A stretch of DNA of 39,656 bases, taken from positions 1 through 39,656 of the IMG/VR virus record IMGVR_UViG_3300008108_000630; one strand, 5' to 3'. Positions 19,701 to 29,486 of this stretch are shown here, in pieces. Every line of letters begins with the position of its first letter. Position 1 is the first letter of the stretch. Source of the stretch: a virus. Made by a program: the position numbers and the translations under genes. A model generated the notes under the pieces. That model was not told where the DNA came from. It made no database searches and saw nothing but the letters and a program-made list of their open reading frames with translations.

Positions 19701-20603
19701 TTACTTTGTGTAGTGTATGCGTATTGGGTACTTGTCTTTCAACTTCAACGCCTCTTCGTTTAATCTCTGTTGGTACAGAGCGAAGATATAACGAGAAGCT
19801 GAAACACCAGCAGTGGATGGAGTCTTGCTATCAGCATTATCAGCCTCAGCAGATGTAAGGTTAATACGACCTGCATCTAAGAATGATAGTAATTTATAGG
19901 AAGCACCAAGAGTTACTACATCCTGAGCTGATTGTGGTAAGCCAGTAACATCAGCAAAGTCATCAGTATTAGCATCTAATGTGTTAGCTGTGGTTGTGTA
20001 GTAAACTTGAACTGTTCTACCAGGTTGTACATTGTCATAAATATTTAAAGTAGCATTAGTATTAAATGTTGCACTGTTAGCAAAGTTATCTAAACGCCAT
20101 CTTCTTAGTGGTAGCCACTCTTGACTTGATCCAGTAGTCTGCCAAGATATGTACAAGACATCCTCAACATCATCTGGTAGAGCATAGGTTGTTACGGATG
20201 CGTTAAAGGTAAAAGTATATGAAGAGATAGCCCAAAGACTAGGATACAAAGAGTTGATAGTATCGTTGATAGCCTTCTTGATTGAAGTTCTTGGAAATGT
20301 AGGAGCTAAAGTAACTTGAGCATACTGCGAGTGAGGTGCGGGGGATGTTCCCTGATAGCCTCTACCAAATCCTGGTATTACGTTAAGTATGTTATTTGCT
20401 TTATCAAAAGAATCAATGAAGATAAGTTCATCATCAATTTCAATAATACCTTTAGCAAGGTTTGAAGCAGAGCCAATAGTAATGGATGTACTGGTGGTAC
20501 TTAATCCAGCAGCATTAGCTACATAACTAATACGATCTTGTCGCAAGGTATAACCTTGCAGGTTAGACTTGATCTCATCTACCATATCGTTAAGAGTGCT
20601 CAT
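19701..20603 (-). CDS. Putative head-tail adaptor / tail assembly protein, 300 aa
   Basis: Contains a repeat of the EIDDELIFIDSFDKANNILN type, followed by a helical/strand region FPRTSIKKAINDTINSLYPS and LPDDVEDVLYISWQTTG, PLRRWRLDNF. A C-terminal helix ends LKDKYPIRIHYTK. The alpha-helix-plus-beta layout and position resemble adaptor (gp4- or gp11-like) proteins of short-tailed phages. The 5' region overlaps the glycosyltransferase end by 14 bases. Assigned by pattern only. Confidence 0.5.
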   Translation of the reverse strand: MSTLNDMVDEIKSNLQGYTLRQDRISYVANAAGLSTTSTSITIGSASNLAKGIIEIDDELIFIDSFDKANNILNVIPGFGRGYQGTSPAPHSQYAQVTLAPTFPRTSIKKAINDTINSLYPSLWAISSYTFTFNASVTTYALPDDVEDVLYISWQTTGSSQEWLPLRRWRLDNFANSATFNTNATLNIYDNVQPGRTVQVYYTTTANTLDANTDDFADVTGLPQSAQDVVTLGASYKLLSFLDAGRINLTSAEADNADSKTPSTAGVSASRYIFALYQQRLNEEALKLKDKYPIRIHYTK

Positions 20604-21645
20604 TTATCTTCTCTCTGTAGTGTTTCAAATTGTTCTGTAATCTCTCATCCTCTGGGCTAAAGGCCAACGCCTTCTCACCGTGTTCTATTGCAGTTTTATA
20701 CTCACCTAATTGCCAGGCTGCTATTGCTACTAGATCATCAGCCATATGTCCCCAAGCCCAACCTTCAGCCATAAAATCTGTTTGCTTTTCAGTTATACCT
20801 AACGCTCTTGTTGCAACTCTAAAACATTCAGGCCACTGCATCTGTTGATAATAATGATTAGCTAGTGCTAGGACTGACTCTCTACTAGTACACTCTGTTA
20901 TTGATTGCTCTAAATGTTTCTCAGCATTATCAGGATCACACTTAGCCATCATTCGCAGAGCGTATGATCTCTCTGCTTTGAATGTGGATTCCTCTAAGTA
21001 TCTTTTAAAAGTCTGTAATGAATCATAATATCTTTGTTTGTAGTAATACTCTCTACCTAAGTAGTAAAGACTACGAGAACATTTTGGATCTTCATCTACT
21101 GCCATCTCAAGCATATCTAGGTATTGTTCTCTAGACTTCTCTTTATCTTGGAAATGATGTATTGTTAAATCTATTCTTGCTCTAACTTCAGGAATTTTAT
21201 AAGGAGATACCGCCTCGTGGATTGGAAACTTCCATCTATATCCTCTACGGGCGTGGATCTTAATACCATCAAAGTTTAAATCTGGTTTACCGTTTTCATC
21301 CCAACCATATACATAATTATATATTGGTCTAGTAACACCAGCCTCTAGAGCTTTAGGTAAATCCTTCTTCCAACCTTTTACTAAAACCTCATCCATATCT
21401 AGTGCTATGCAGTAATCAATATACATTGGTATTGCAGCAAGTGATGCGTTACGAGCATCATCAAAGCGCCAAGGATCTACTTTAATCTTTATAACATTAA
21501 TACCTAAAGACTCAGCAATTTCTACTGTCTTATCTGTTGAACCAGTATCTGCTATTAGTAAGTAGTCTGCATCTTTAGCTGACTCATACCATCTCTTAAC
21601 GTGCTTCTCTTCATTGAGAGCAATTGTATATACAGCAATTCTCAT
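20590..21645 (-). CDS. GT2-like glycosyltransferase with C-terminal TPR-type repeats, 351 aa
   Basis: The N-terminal GT-A domain is clear: MRIAVYTIALNEEKHVKRWY, DTGSTDKT (33-40), FDDARNASL and the metal-binding ALDMDEVL (81-88). After about residue 190 there are helical TPR-like repeats (SLYYLGREYYYKQRYYDSLQ; EYKTAIEHGEKALAFSPED). Such enzymes add a sugar from a nucleotide-sugar donor. In the middle of fibre genes the likely acceptors are virion proteins or the host wall; both are inference. Confidence 0.75.
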   Translation of the reverse strand: MRIAVYTIALNEEKHVKRWYESAKDADYLLIADTGSTDKTVEIAESLGINVIKIKVDPWRFDDARNASLAAIPMYIDYCIALDMDEVLVKGWKKDLPKALEAGVTRPIYNYVYGWDENGKPDLNFDGIKIHARRGYRWKFPIHEAVSPYKIPEVRARIDLTIHHFQDKEKSREQYLDMLEMAVDEDPKCSRSLYYLGREYYYKQRYYDSLQTFKRYLEESTFKAERSYALRMMAKCDPDNAEKHLEQSITECTSRESVLALANHYYQQMQWPECFRVATRALGITEKQTDFMAEGWAWGHMADDLVAIAAWQLGEYKTAIEHGEKALAFSPEDERLQNNLKHYREKINEHS

Positions 21646-21659
21646 ATTGTGAGATTCTA

Positions 21660-23355
<1,696 letters not shown>

Positions 23356-23359
<4 letters not shown>

Positions 23360-23643
23360 CTTGAGATCGCTCTCAGAGCTTGTGCTGCTGGTAATCCAGT
23401 AGTAGATGCTAAAGCATTACATACACCATTGTAGTCAAGGAATTTTGAAGGATCTGTACGGCTACTAATAGCGTTTAATACACCTACAGTATCTGTAAGG
23501 TTAGTAGTTACTGATCTTTGTACAGCCCACTGGCGAGCAGCAAGTGCTTCCCCAACCATTTCTGAAGATGCTCGGTAAGTGCCACCATTTGCTAGGCGAT
23601 TTAGTTCATCTAATAATGTTGTGCCTGATACTCCTAGTGCCAC
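23356..23643 (-). CDS. Hypothetical structural-operon protein, 95 aa
   Basis: A soluble helical protein beginning MALGVSGTTLLDELNRLANG, with LAARQWAVQRS and FLDYNGVCNALASTTGLPAA. Coupled to the following gene by ATGA. Resembles small proteins near capsid genes of actinophages, with no known role. Confidence 0.55.
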
Positions 23644-23651
23644 TTTCTACC

Positions 23652-23819
23652 TCACTTCTTTTTAGATTTTTTAGCTACTGCTGCGTTATCTACTAGATTT
23701 GGATAAGGTCTACCAGCAGCCTTAGCCTTTGCTTTAGCAGCACTCTTTTGTGCTGGCGTTAATTTCTTAGAAGTTTTCTTAGGGTTCTTCTTATCCCAAA
23801 ATGCTACTTTCTTTTTCAT
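23652..23819 (-). CDS. Lys-rich small phage protein, 55 aa
   Basis: ATG 23819 overlaps the preceding TGA (ATGA). Conserved pattern: MKKKVAFWDKKNPKK, then LTPAQKSAAKAKAKAAGRPY and PNLVDNAA. I recognise this from many phages of actinobacteria and marine bacteria. Very basic; could bind DNA or line the virion, but function is unknown. Confidence 0.7.
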   Translation of the reverse strand: MKKKVAFWDKKNPKKTSKKLTPAQKSAAKAKAKAAGRPYPNLVDNAAVAKKSKKK

Positions 23820-24103
23820 TTGCAACTACAATCCCAAGCCCGTAAGGACTTGTTTATTCTAGAGTTTGGATCTCTTGCTGTCTTAGCAGAGGTCAATTTA
23901 GATTTCATTCCACACATACGACCACAGAAAGACTTACGTCTAGCAGCAGACTTAGGTGACTTCTTAGCCTCAGCCTTTTTTACTGGAGGTTTAAGGTTCA
24001 TACCTTGCGCTTTAGCAGATGCTCTGCCAGCAGCGTTTAATCCACCTTTAGGATTCTTACCTGCTTTTCTTTGCCACGCTGGACTCTTTGCCATACTCTC
24101 CAT
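23816..24103 (-). CDS. DUF6321-like basic protein, 95 aa
   Basis: Conserved signature SPAWQRKAGKNPKGGLNAAG, RRKSFCGRMCGMKSKLTSAK and ARDPNSRINKSLRAWDC. Known as a phage-wide basic family (DUF6321-like) of unknown function, often near structural genes. Two starts are possible (24103 and 24094). The 5' end overlaps the upstream gene in another frame by about 47 bases. Confidence 0.7.
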   Translation of the reverse strand: MESMAKSPAWQRKAGKNPKGGLNAAGRASAKAQGMNLKPPVKKAEAKKSPKSAARRKSFCGRMCGMKSKLTSAKTARDPNSRINKSLRAWDCSCK

Positions 24104-24218
24104 ACTTTCCTAAGATTGATCGGACAGTGCCATTCTTATTAAGACGGACAATACATCCGTCTTTAATTTGAACTGGATTAAATCCATCGTGGCGCTTATA
24201 GGTACCAGTAGATGCCAT
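24057..24218 (-). CDS. Small hypothetical protein, 53 aa
   Basis: ATG 24218 lies in TAATG of the gene before. Reads MASTGTYKRHDGFNPVQIKD then GCIVRLNKNGTVRSILGKYG. The 3' end overlaps the DUF6321-like gene. Basic and beta-rich at the start. Supported by coupling; otherwise unrecognised. Confidence 0.5.
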   Translation of the reverse strand: MASTGTYKRHDGFNPVQIKDGCIVRLNKNGTVRSILGKYGEYGKESSVAKKSR

Positions 24219-24379
24219 TACTTCTTTTTCTTCTTAGACATCCCTGCTTCTGATAAAGCAATAGCAATTGCTTGCTTCTTGGACTTAACCTTCTTGGCAG
24301 ACTTGCCAATATTTAGTTCGCCCTTTTTAAACTCTTTCATTACTTTGGCAACCTTCTTAGCGCCTTTTGCTTTCTTCAT
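24218..24379 (-). CDS. DUF6496-like Lys-rich protein, 53 aa
   Basis: Short basic protein with KKVAKVMKEFKKGELNIGKS and the distinctive VKSKKQAIAIALSEAGMSKK. The (K/R)-KQAIAIALSEA box is typical of a phage family (DUF6496-like) whose role is unknown. TAATG at both ends. Confidence 0.65.
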   Translation of the reverse strand: MKKAKGAKKVAKVMKEFKKGELNIGKSAKKVKSKKQAIAIALSEAGMSKKKKK

Positions 24380-24531
24380 TAGCTAGGCATCTTTCCCATT
24401 GCGCCAGTTTGAACTGACTCATAAGATGAGTACTTTGCTGCATTTGGATATTGCTTGTCTGGTGCTGGATAAGGCATTAGATCCTCTTCCATACCCATAT
24501 CATCCATCATTGAATTTTCTGAATTGTTCAT
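24379..24531 (-). CDS. Met-rich acidic mini-protein, 50 aa
   Basis: Starts at ATG 24531 in TGATG and ends in TAATG. The first 20 residues are Met/Asp/Glu rich (MMDDMGMEEDLMPYP), followed by a neutral tail. The opposite charge to its basic neighbours is notable. No family recognised. Confidence 0.5.
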   Translation of the reverse strand: MNNSENSMMDDMGMEEDLMPYPAPDKQYPNAAKYSSYESVQTGAMGKMPS

Positions 24532-24653
24532 CATTTCTTCTTACCCATTTTCTTCATAGCCATTTTCTTACCAGCTTTTTTAGCCATTGCTTTCTTAGCC
24601 ATAGCCTTGCCCTTCATTGTGTAAGGGAATTTCTTTCCATCTACATTTGGCAT
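24531..24653 (-). CDS. Lys/Ala/Met mini-protein, 40 aa
   Basis: Reads MPNVDGKKFPYTMKGKAMAK then repeats of AMAKKA and KKMGKKK. The start GKKFPYT-KG with a poly-basic tail is a recurring phage mini-protein. It could be a DNA-binding or internal virion peptide; unproven. Confidence 0.6.
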   Translation of the reverse strand: MPNVDGKKFPYTMKGKAMAKKAMAKKAGKKMAMKKMGKKK

Positions 24654-24655
24654 AG

Positions 24656-24937
24656 TTACTCCTTGTAAGTTAGTGAGATACCGTCAAACGCTTTGCCGGC
24701 ATCGTTAGATAGTTTTACTGCTGCATCTATATCTTTCTTTCTTGTTGAGCGCGGCTCTATACCTTGACGAGTCGCATCCCAATAAGACTGTATTTCCTTC
24801 TCATCTTTTTTAACTTTGTCTTGATCCCAACCAGTCTTGGTTGGATTGACTCCAACAAACATTGGTGTATTAGATCGTAAACATTCGCCATAATTATCGT
24901 GGTCTTTGGTCTTACAAGATGAAGTGCAGTTACTCAT
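24656..24937 (-). CDS. Conserved actinophage protein, 93 aa
   Basis: Begins MSNCTSSCKTKDHDNYGECL, a start shared by many actinophage proteins near the capsid gene (Cys-rich, CKTKDH-YGECLR). Then WDQDKVKKDEKEIQSYWDAT and RQGIEP, with a helical tail. Possibly a head-associated or metal-binding protein. ATGA overlap with the gene upstream. Confidence 0.65.
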   Translation of the reverse strand: MSNCTSSCKTKDHDNYGECLRSNTPMFVGVNPTKTGWDQDKVKKDEKEIQSYWDATRQGIEPRSTRKKDIDAAVKLSNDAGKAFDGISLTYKE

Positions 24938-25260
24938 ACTGGAGTCACATAACTGCCATAGCCAGCATTGATTAAAACGTTAGCTTCATAGTCACTAATG
25001 GTGTACTCGTGTCCACCTAGATAATAATAACTTGCTGCTGCCAAATCATCTTGGCTTGGTGTCTGTGTTGCAGTAACAGTAGTTCCATTTACTAATAGAG
25101 ATACACCTCTTGGAATATCTGTAAGGCTTACTGGAATATTGCCATTAACAGTTCCACCATTAAATTCTTTTCCTGCTAAACGAGCATACGGAGAAAACGG
25201 ATTGGATGAATCAATACCATAGGTTTGATTAAGCCAAGGTGTAATCAGTGTGTATGCCAT
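24934..25260 (-). CDS. Hypothetical protein downstream of capsid, 108 aa
   Basis: Begins MAYTLITPWLNQTYGIDSSN. Contains IPRGVSLLVNGTTVTATQTP, a strand-rich segment, and ends AGYGSYVTPV. The position right after the capsid pieces suggests a head decoration or completion protein, which I cannot confirm. Confidence 0.55.
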   Translation of the reverse strand: MAYTLITPWLNQTYGIDSSNPFSPYARLAGKEFNGGTVNGNIPVSLTDIPRGVSLLVNGTTVTATQTPSQDDLAAASYYYLGGHEYTISDYEANVLINAGYGSYVTPV

Positions 25261-25317
25261 AATCTTCTTTCTCTAGTGATAAGAGGCGGTTTGACCCGCC
25301 CCTTACCTAACGAACAA

Positions 25318-25776
25318 TTAACCGTTTGTTGCTGAAGACTCAATACGGACAAGTGCTGCCTCGCGTAGGCGATTAAAGCCTCCGAAGTAGTACCAACCGA
25401 TTGTGCGGAAACGGCGTAGAGCATCAATCTCTGGACCAATGATGGTTGAGATGTCTGCGGCTTGCGCCTCAGCTAATGCTTCACGACCTGCAATAATTGC
25501 ACGGTAGTTGTTTGTAAATGTAACAGTACCTGTGTCAGCAACTGATGTAATGTTAGATGCTGTAAGTGCATAGGTAAATGTTGTTGATGTTGTACCTGTG
25601 ATGGTATATGTGCCGTTAACACCTGTGTTAGTTGTAGCAGCAACTGTTACAACCTGACCTGTTCCGAGGCCGTGAGCAACTGCTGTAGTAATTGTTACTA
25701 CGTTAGATGTCAAAGCAACGTTGGTGATAAAGGTCAGCAGATTGACGTGGGTGTAGATATGCAGCATATAGCTCAC
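25318..25776 (-). CDS. Major capsid protein, C-terminal part (frame-shifted)
   Basis: The C-terminal stretch NNYRAIIAGREALAEAQ, IIGPEIDALRRFRTIGWYYF and GGFNRLREAALVRIESS is the HK97-fold capsid end known from actinophages. Before it lies an Ig-like insertion (NVVTITTAVAHGLGTGQVV; NGTYTITGTTSTTFTYAL) also seen in such capsids. The annotated first ~14 residues are spurious, since they are read out of frame from the N-terminal ORF. The ORF lies in the +1 frame relative to the N-terminal part. Confidence 0.75.
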   Translation of the reverse strand: MSYMLHIYTHVNLLTFITNVALTSNVVTITTAVAHGLGTGQVVTVAATTNTGVNGTYTITGTTSTTFTYALTASNITSVADTGTVTFTNNYRAIIAGREALAEAQAADISTIIGPEIDALRRFRTIGWYYFGGFNRLREAALVRIESSATNG

Positions 25777-26332
25777 CGATACGAGGCAAAGCCTTGTTGG
25801 TGCGTAGAGTTACTACAGCGTTGCGGATATCCGCAGTTGTAATTGTATCTACTGGAAGCACTGCACTAGATGCTGTTGGAACTGTTCCTGATGGACCGTT
25901 TGCATAAATTACTTGGGTTCCAGCACAAAGAACTTGACCAACAACATTGTCAATGCTGTCTGCTGCGTTGTAAGCGATGATGTCAGCAAGAGCTGAATCT
26001 ACATCGTTAAATGAAGTTAGGTTTAACTTCTTGGTTGTTGAAACGGCTGAGCCGTATTCAGCAAGGGTTACAGTAACCTGTGATGGGTTACCTAAAGCGA
26101 TTGAGGAAACATCGGTTGATTCTGTCAACGTAGATGTAGCTTGTGCTAAATCTGAATAGATTGAGAATACAACTGATGATCCTGGCATCGCCTGTTGAAC
26201 TGGTTTAACATCGGCAAGTGAGCGCATAACAGGAATGGAACGAAGTGCCATTCTTACATACTGATCGTATGCTGCTGTGACTAAATTGCTAATGCTGGAT
26301 GTAGTGGTTAAACTACCGCCTGGAATTGCCAT
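25703..26332 (-). CDS. Major capsid protein, N-terminal part (gene broken)
   Basis: MAIPGGSLTTTSSISNLVTA, then PVQQAMPGSSVVFSIYSDLA, TLTESTDVSSIALGNPSQVT and ELYAAYLHPRQSADL are typical of the HK97-fold major capsid protein of actinophages. After SADL the frame runs YHQRCFDI and stops. The family normally continues with about 50-60 residues including a GEIG-x-yEG-x-RF-x-E-x-PR block, which I find in no frame. The gene resumes at the Ig-like insertion in the +1 frame. Either an out-of-frame loss or an assembly error. Confidence 0.8.
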   Translation of the reverse strand: MAIPGGSLTTTSSISNLVTAAYDQYVRMALRSIPVMRSLADVKPVQQAMPGSSVVFSIYSDLAQATSTLTESTDVSSIALGNPSQVTVTLAEYGSAVSTTKKLNLTSFNDVDSALADIIAYNAADSIDNVVGQVLCAGTQVIYANGPSGTVPTASSAVLPVDTITTADIRNAVVTLRTNKALPRIGELYAAYLHPRQSADLYHQRCFDI

Positions 26333-26359
26333 TGGGCATTACCTTTCATTAGGATTGGA

Positions 26360-26836
26360 TTAGAGTCCAGATCCCTTAATGATTGCATCTAACTCTTCGC
26401 GAGTATTAGCGTTCATAAGTTTTTTCATAATATCGTCATTGTGCTCAGGTGTAATCCCTTGCTCAACAGTATTAGTCATCCTCTTGTACGCTGCCGCTTG
26501 AGCAGGATCAACATTAGGTTTCTGGGGTACTTCTTCGGTTTGAAGACCAAACACATCTGCGTTTGCTTCTAACCATTTTGATACAGACTCCTCAGTTGGG
26601 TCTATATCCTGCGGAATAAAAGAAGAAATCTTCTGATTTACCCCGCGACTTGCGAGGGCTTCTTTGATTGCTCGTTCTCTTTGCGCTTTATTTAAAGATT
26701 CAAAGTTAGCTTTAAGATCTGCCAACTCTTTATCTTTTGCTTTATTAGCCTTGCGTAGTTGTTTAACGAGATCATTGCTTAATGACTCAACACTTGTGTC
26801 GGTCTCGTCATCATCCTCGTAGTCATAGTTGGACAT
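26360..26836 (-). CDS. Scaffold protein, 158 aa
   Basis: Sits directly upstream of the capsid gene, as scaffolds do. Acidic start MSNYDYEDDDETDTSVESLS, a long coiled coil (QLRKANKAKDKELADLKANF and on), then a flexible Pro/Gln region and a helical C-terminus (MKKLMNANTREELDAIIKGS). I chose ATG 26836 behind GGGAG; an in-frame ATG at 26923 adds a poorly conserved Thr-rich start. Expected to guide procapsid assembly and then leave. Confidence 0.75.
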   Translation of the reverse strand: MSNYDYEDDDETDTSVESLSNDLVKQLRKANKAKDKELADLKANFESLNKAQRERAIKEALASRGVNQKISSFIPQDIDPTEESVSKWLEANADVFGLQTEEVPQKPNVDPAQAAAYKRMTNTVEQGITPEHNDDIMKKLMNANTREELDAIIKGSGL

Positions 26837-26924
26837 AGTCCATCTCCCATTCGTTGTAGTTGTCGTAGACCTCATACAGTTTGGGGATTCCTGTATGGCT
26901 TCTACTACCGGTTTTGTTATCACT

Positions 26925-26948
26925 CCATCAGACCGGTGGTCCTGATGG
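26925..26948 (-). other. Hairpin upstream of the scaffold gene
   Basis: CCATCAGACC and GGTCCTGATGG form a stem with one bulged base and loop GGT between the 368 aa gene and the scaffold gene. No T-tract follows on the minus strand, so an RNA-stability or processing site for the highly expressed scaffold/capsid transcript is likelier than a terminator. Confidence 0.5.
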
Positions 26949-26957
26949 CAGGCTTAG

Positions 26958-28064
26958 TTAGTAAGAGCCAGCTCTATTTTGGCTCAGTGCTCCGCTTGAA
27001 ACTCCAGTTTGTCCACCGAAGGTGGCCTTCTCTAGTCCGATAATCTTCTTACGCTTTTCTCCTGCTTGGGTTTGTCCTGGTAAATTAAATACTTCTTCTT
27101 CAGCTACTGCCTGATTATAGTCTGGTTGTTGATAGATAGATGATAATTGTCTACCTCGCTCAAGACCGCCACCAATAGCACCATAACCTGCTCTAGCAGA
27201 TTCAGCAGTTACGCCATAACTGGCAAGTTGTTCTGCTCTAGCAGCAGATGTATCTAATTTAGAACCAATTGCAGCGCCACCTATTTCAGCAGCTAATACT
27301 TTCTTTTGAATGTTTGCTAATCCTTGTGCTGGATCTAGAGTATAGGCAAGAATATCGCCATCCTTAATATCAGGATAGAATTGCTTTAACGCTTCTTTAA
27401 CCTGTGGTGCTGCATCAATAACTCTCTTTTGTGCAATAGATATACGATCCTCTAACTCAGAGGCAGATACATCTCCTGCAATAAACTTCTCAAATCCTGC
27501 TTGTTTACCAGTAGCATCTTTAGTGTAATAGGTTGCAGGTAATCCATAATTACGCATTACATTCTGGTATTGATCTTCTAGAGTTACATACTCAGCCTCT
27601 GACAAGGCTCTCAACCCATTATTAATACGATCTTTATTAGCAGCAAAGCGAGCTTGATATGCTTTAGTTTGACGTAAGGCTAAGGTCAACGATGCTTCAT
27701 CAGCACCAGTTACTATAAGATCCTTTACATCATCTAGTAAAGTGCCTAGACCATATCTGTTAAACTCTGCAAGTAATAGGTCATAAGCAGATTGTCCTGC
27801 ACGGCGCTTCTTTTCTGCTTCAATGGCAGCATCTTGTTGTCTTTGATAAGCTCGTTCATTCTCTCTTATTTGCTCATCAGTTAAAGTAGTTGTAGTAGAT
27901 CCACTACTACCTGCTGTAGTGGTGGTTACGGGACCACCAGTCTTAGGATCAATACCATATTTTTCTGCTTTAGTTTCAGTAGGTTTTTTAGTTTCTTTTT
28001 TAGTTTCTTTTTTGGGTGCTTGAAATAAAGGATTGCCTGAACCGTATACAAAGTTAGTAGACAT
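26958..28064 (-). CDS. Conserved actinophage virion protein, 368 aa
   Basis: Low-complexity Lys/Thr start (ETKKETKKPTETK), then a helical protein. It includes DLLLAEFNRYGLGTLLDDVK, KFIAGDVSASELEDRISIAQ and VAEEEVFNLPG, and closes with GGQTGVSSGALSQNRAGSY. I recognise this layout from many actinophages, where it lies upstream of the capsid and is taken as a structural or internal protein. Function not established. Confidence 0.6.
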   Translation of the reverse strand: MSTNFVYGSGNPLFQAPKKETKKETKKPTETKAEKYGIDPKTGGPVTTTTAGSSGSTTTTLTDEQIRENERAYQRQQDAAIEAEKKRRAGQSAYDLLLAEFNRYGLGTLLDDVKDLIVTGADEASLTLALRQTKAYQARFAANKDRINNGLRALSEAEYVTLEDQYQNVMRNYGLPATYYTKDATGKQAGFEKFIAGDVSASELEDRISIAQKRVIDAAPQVKEALKQFYPDIKDGDILAYTLDPAQGLANIQKKVLAAEIGGAAIGSKLDTSAARAEQLASYGVTAESARAGYGAIGGGLERGRQLSSIYQQPDYNQAVAEEEVFNLPGQTQAGEKRKKIIGLEKATFGGQTGVSSGALSQNRAGSY

Positions 28065-28066
28065 AG

Positions 28067-29482
28067 TTAGGCCTGAAATCCAAAGTCCCTAAGGACTTTA
28101 AGTGCGACATTAGAAACATCCCTCTTTGCGTTGTCTGTATATTGCCAGCGATAATCTTTGCGTAGATTTTTTTCAAAGTCATAGATAGGCATTTCCTTAT
28201 CGGGTCCAATAGCAGATCTTAGAGTTGGATCCTTTAGATCTATTGATTCAGGGTTTAGTTCTAGTATAGATGCCATAAGGTTTTTATAAGGTGAGTAAAC
28301 AGTATCAAGATCTATGCCTTGTGCTAGTAACTTCTGTACCTTCTCAGGCATACCGAGTCCTGCAATACCGCGAATCTCATTATCAATAATCTTTATATCT
28401 GTACCATCTTGGACTCTTTTAGCAAAGGAATCAATTTGAGTTTGATTTAAAGATATACCATTAGCCTTAGCGGTACCTAATATAGATTGAGTAGTAAGAG
28501 ATAACTTATCTGTTTTTTTCTTAGCAAACTCTGGAAGTTTTTGAATTTCAACAGTTAAAAATTCTAAAGGATTTCCAAGTCCACCAGTAGTAACACCATT
28601 GACAGTTTTTTTAGGACTCTTTTTTTCTGCTGTTTGAAGTGCTTTACTATATTTTGATATTTCAGCAGCAGTTGGATCTCTCTGGAGAACAGATTTAAAC
28701 ACACTTCTTACATAACCGGCAGCTTCAGTAGGATCTGAAACATTCACAGTTGGCACTGTTGCGCCACCTGATCTGTATGTACCCTCATTACCAGCAGTTA
28801 TTAAAAATTCTGCAAATGGTATATCTTTGTTATAGTCTAAAGAACGTACATAGTTATCTGAAAGAGCTGTAACATAAGCAGATTTTAATTCTTTAGAGTA
28901 TTTACCATCTATTGGTAGGTTTAAATTATAGGCTTTATTTAAATCTTTTGCTAAAACTATTCTTTGAGTACCATCCATTGCTGCAATTCTTTGACCAGCA
29001 ACAGCTACCTGCTCACTATATTGAGTTTGTATTTTATTTGTAAGATCTGTTTGTTCTTTAGATTGATTAGGGGTTGATTCTTTTGTTTTATCTTTAGGTT
29101 TTTTTGTTTCAACTACAGGTTCTACATATGGCTTAGGATTCTTTAAATTTTCTTTAAGTGCATTAATAGATGTTTGAATAGAATCTAGAGCATCTTGATT
29201 AGGGGCAGATTTTTTTGATTCTTCTAACCTAGCAATAGAATCTGTAATTCCAGAGGTAGATATACCAATATAATTTTTCTTAAAATATGCTGTAGCGTTT
29301 GCGACAAGTTTATTATAAGTATTTTGTGCTGTAGTTTGGATTCTTTGAAGTTCTGCTAAAACATCTGGCGTAACATTACGAGCACCGGTAAGTGATTTAG
29401 TAGCTTCACTAAGGATCTTCTTAGCCTCTTTAACACTAGGATCATTATTTAAATAATCCTGTAATGTTATATCTGTTGCCAT
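28067..29482 (-). CDS. Helical putative internal virion protein, 471 aa
   Basis: Predominantly helical and Lys/Glu rich, beginning MATDITLQDYLNNDPSVKEA. A Lys/Pro segment (PVVETKKPKDKTKESTPNQS) lies around residues 120-145. The order between the 1624 aa protein and the conserved 368 aa protein suggests a set of internal or ejection proteins. No enzyme motif recognised. Spacing to both neighbours is 2-4 bases. Confidence 0.5.
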   Translation of the reverse strand: MATDITLQDYLNNDPSVKEAKKILSEATKSLTGARNVTPDVLAELQRIQTTAQNTYNKLVANATAYFKKNYIGISTSGITDSIARLEESKKSAPNQDALDSIQTSINALKENLKNPKPYVEPVVETKKPKDKTKESTPNQSKEQTDLTNKIQTQYSEQVAVAGQRIAAMDGTQRIVLAKDLNKAYNLNLPIDGKYSKELKSAYVTALSDNYVRSLDYNKDIPFAEFLITAGNEGTYRSGGATVPTVNVSDPTEAAGYVRSVFKSVLQRDPTAAEISKYSKALQTAEKKSPKKTVNGVTTGGLGNPLEFLTVEIQKLPEFAKKKTDKLSLTTQSILGTAKANGISLNQTQIDSFAKRVQDGTDIKIIDNEIRGIAGLGMPEKVQKLLAQGIDLDTVYSPYKNLMASILELNPESIDLKDPTLRSAIGPDKEMPIYDFEKNLRKDYRWQYTDNAKRDVSNVALKVLRDFGFQA

Positions 29483-29486
29483 CTAT

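Noticed and set aside
26837-26923. Longer N-terminus for the scaffold protein
   Set aside because: The Thr-rich extra part looks non-coding, and ATG 26836 follows GGGAG and gives a typical acidic scaffold start.
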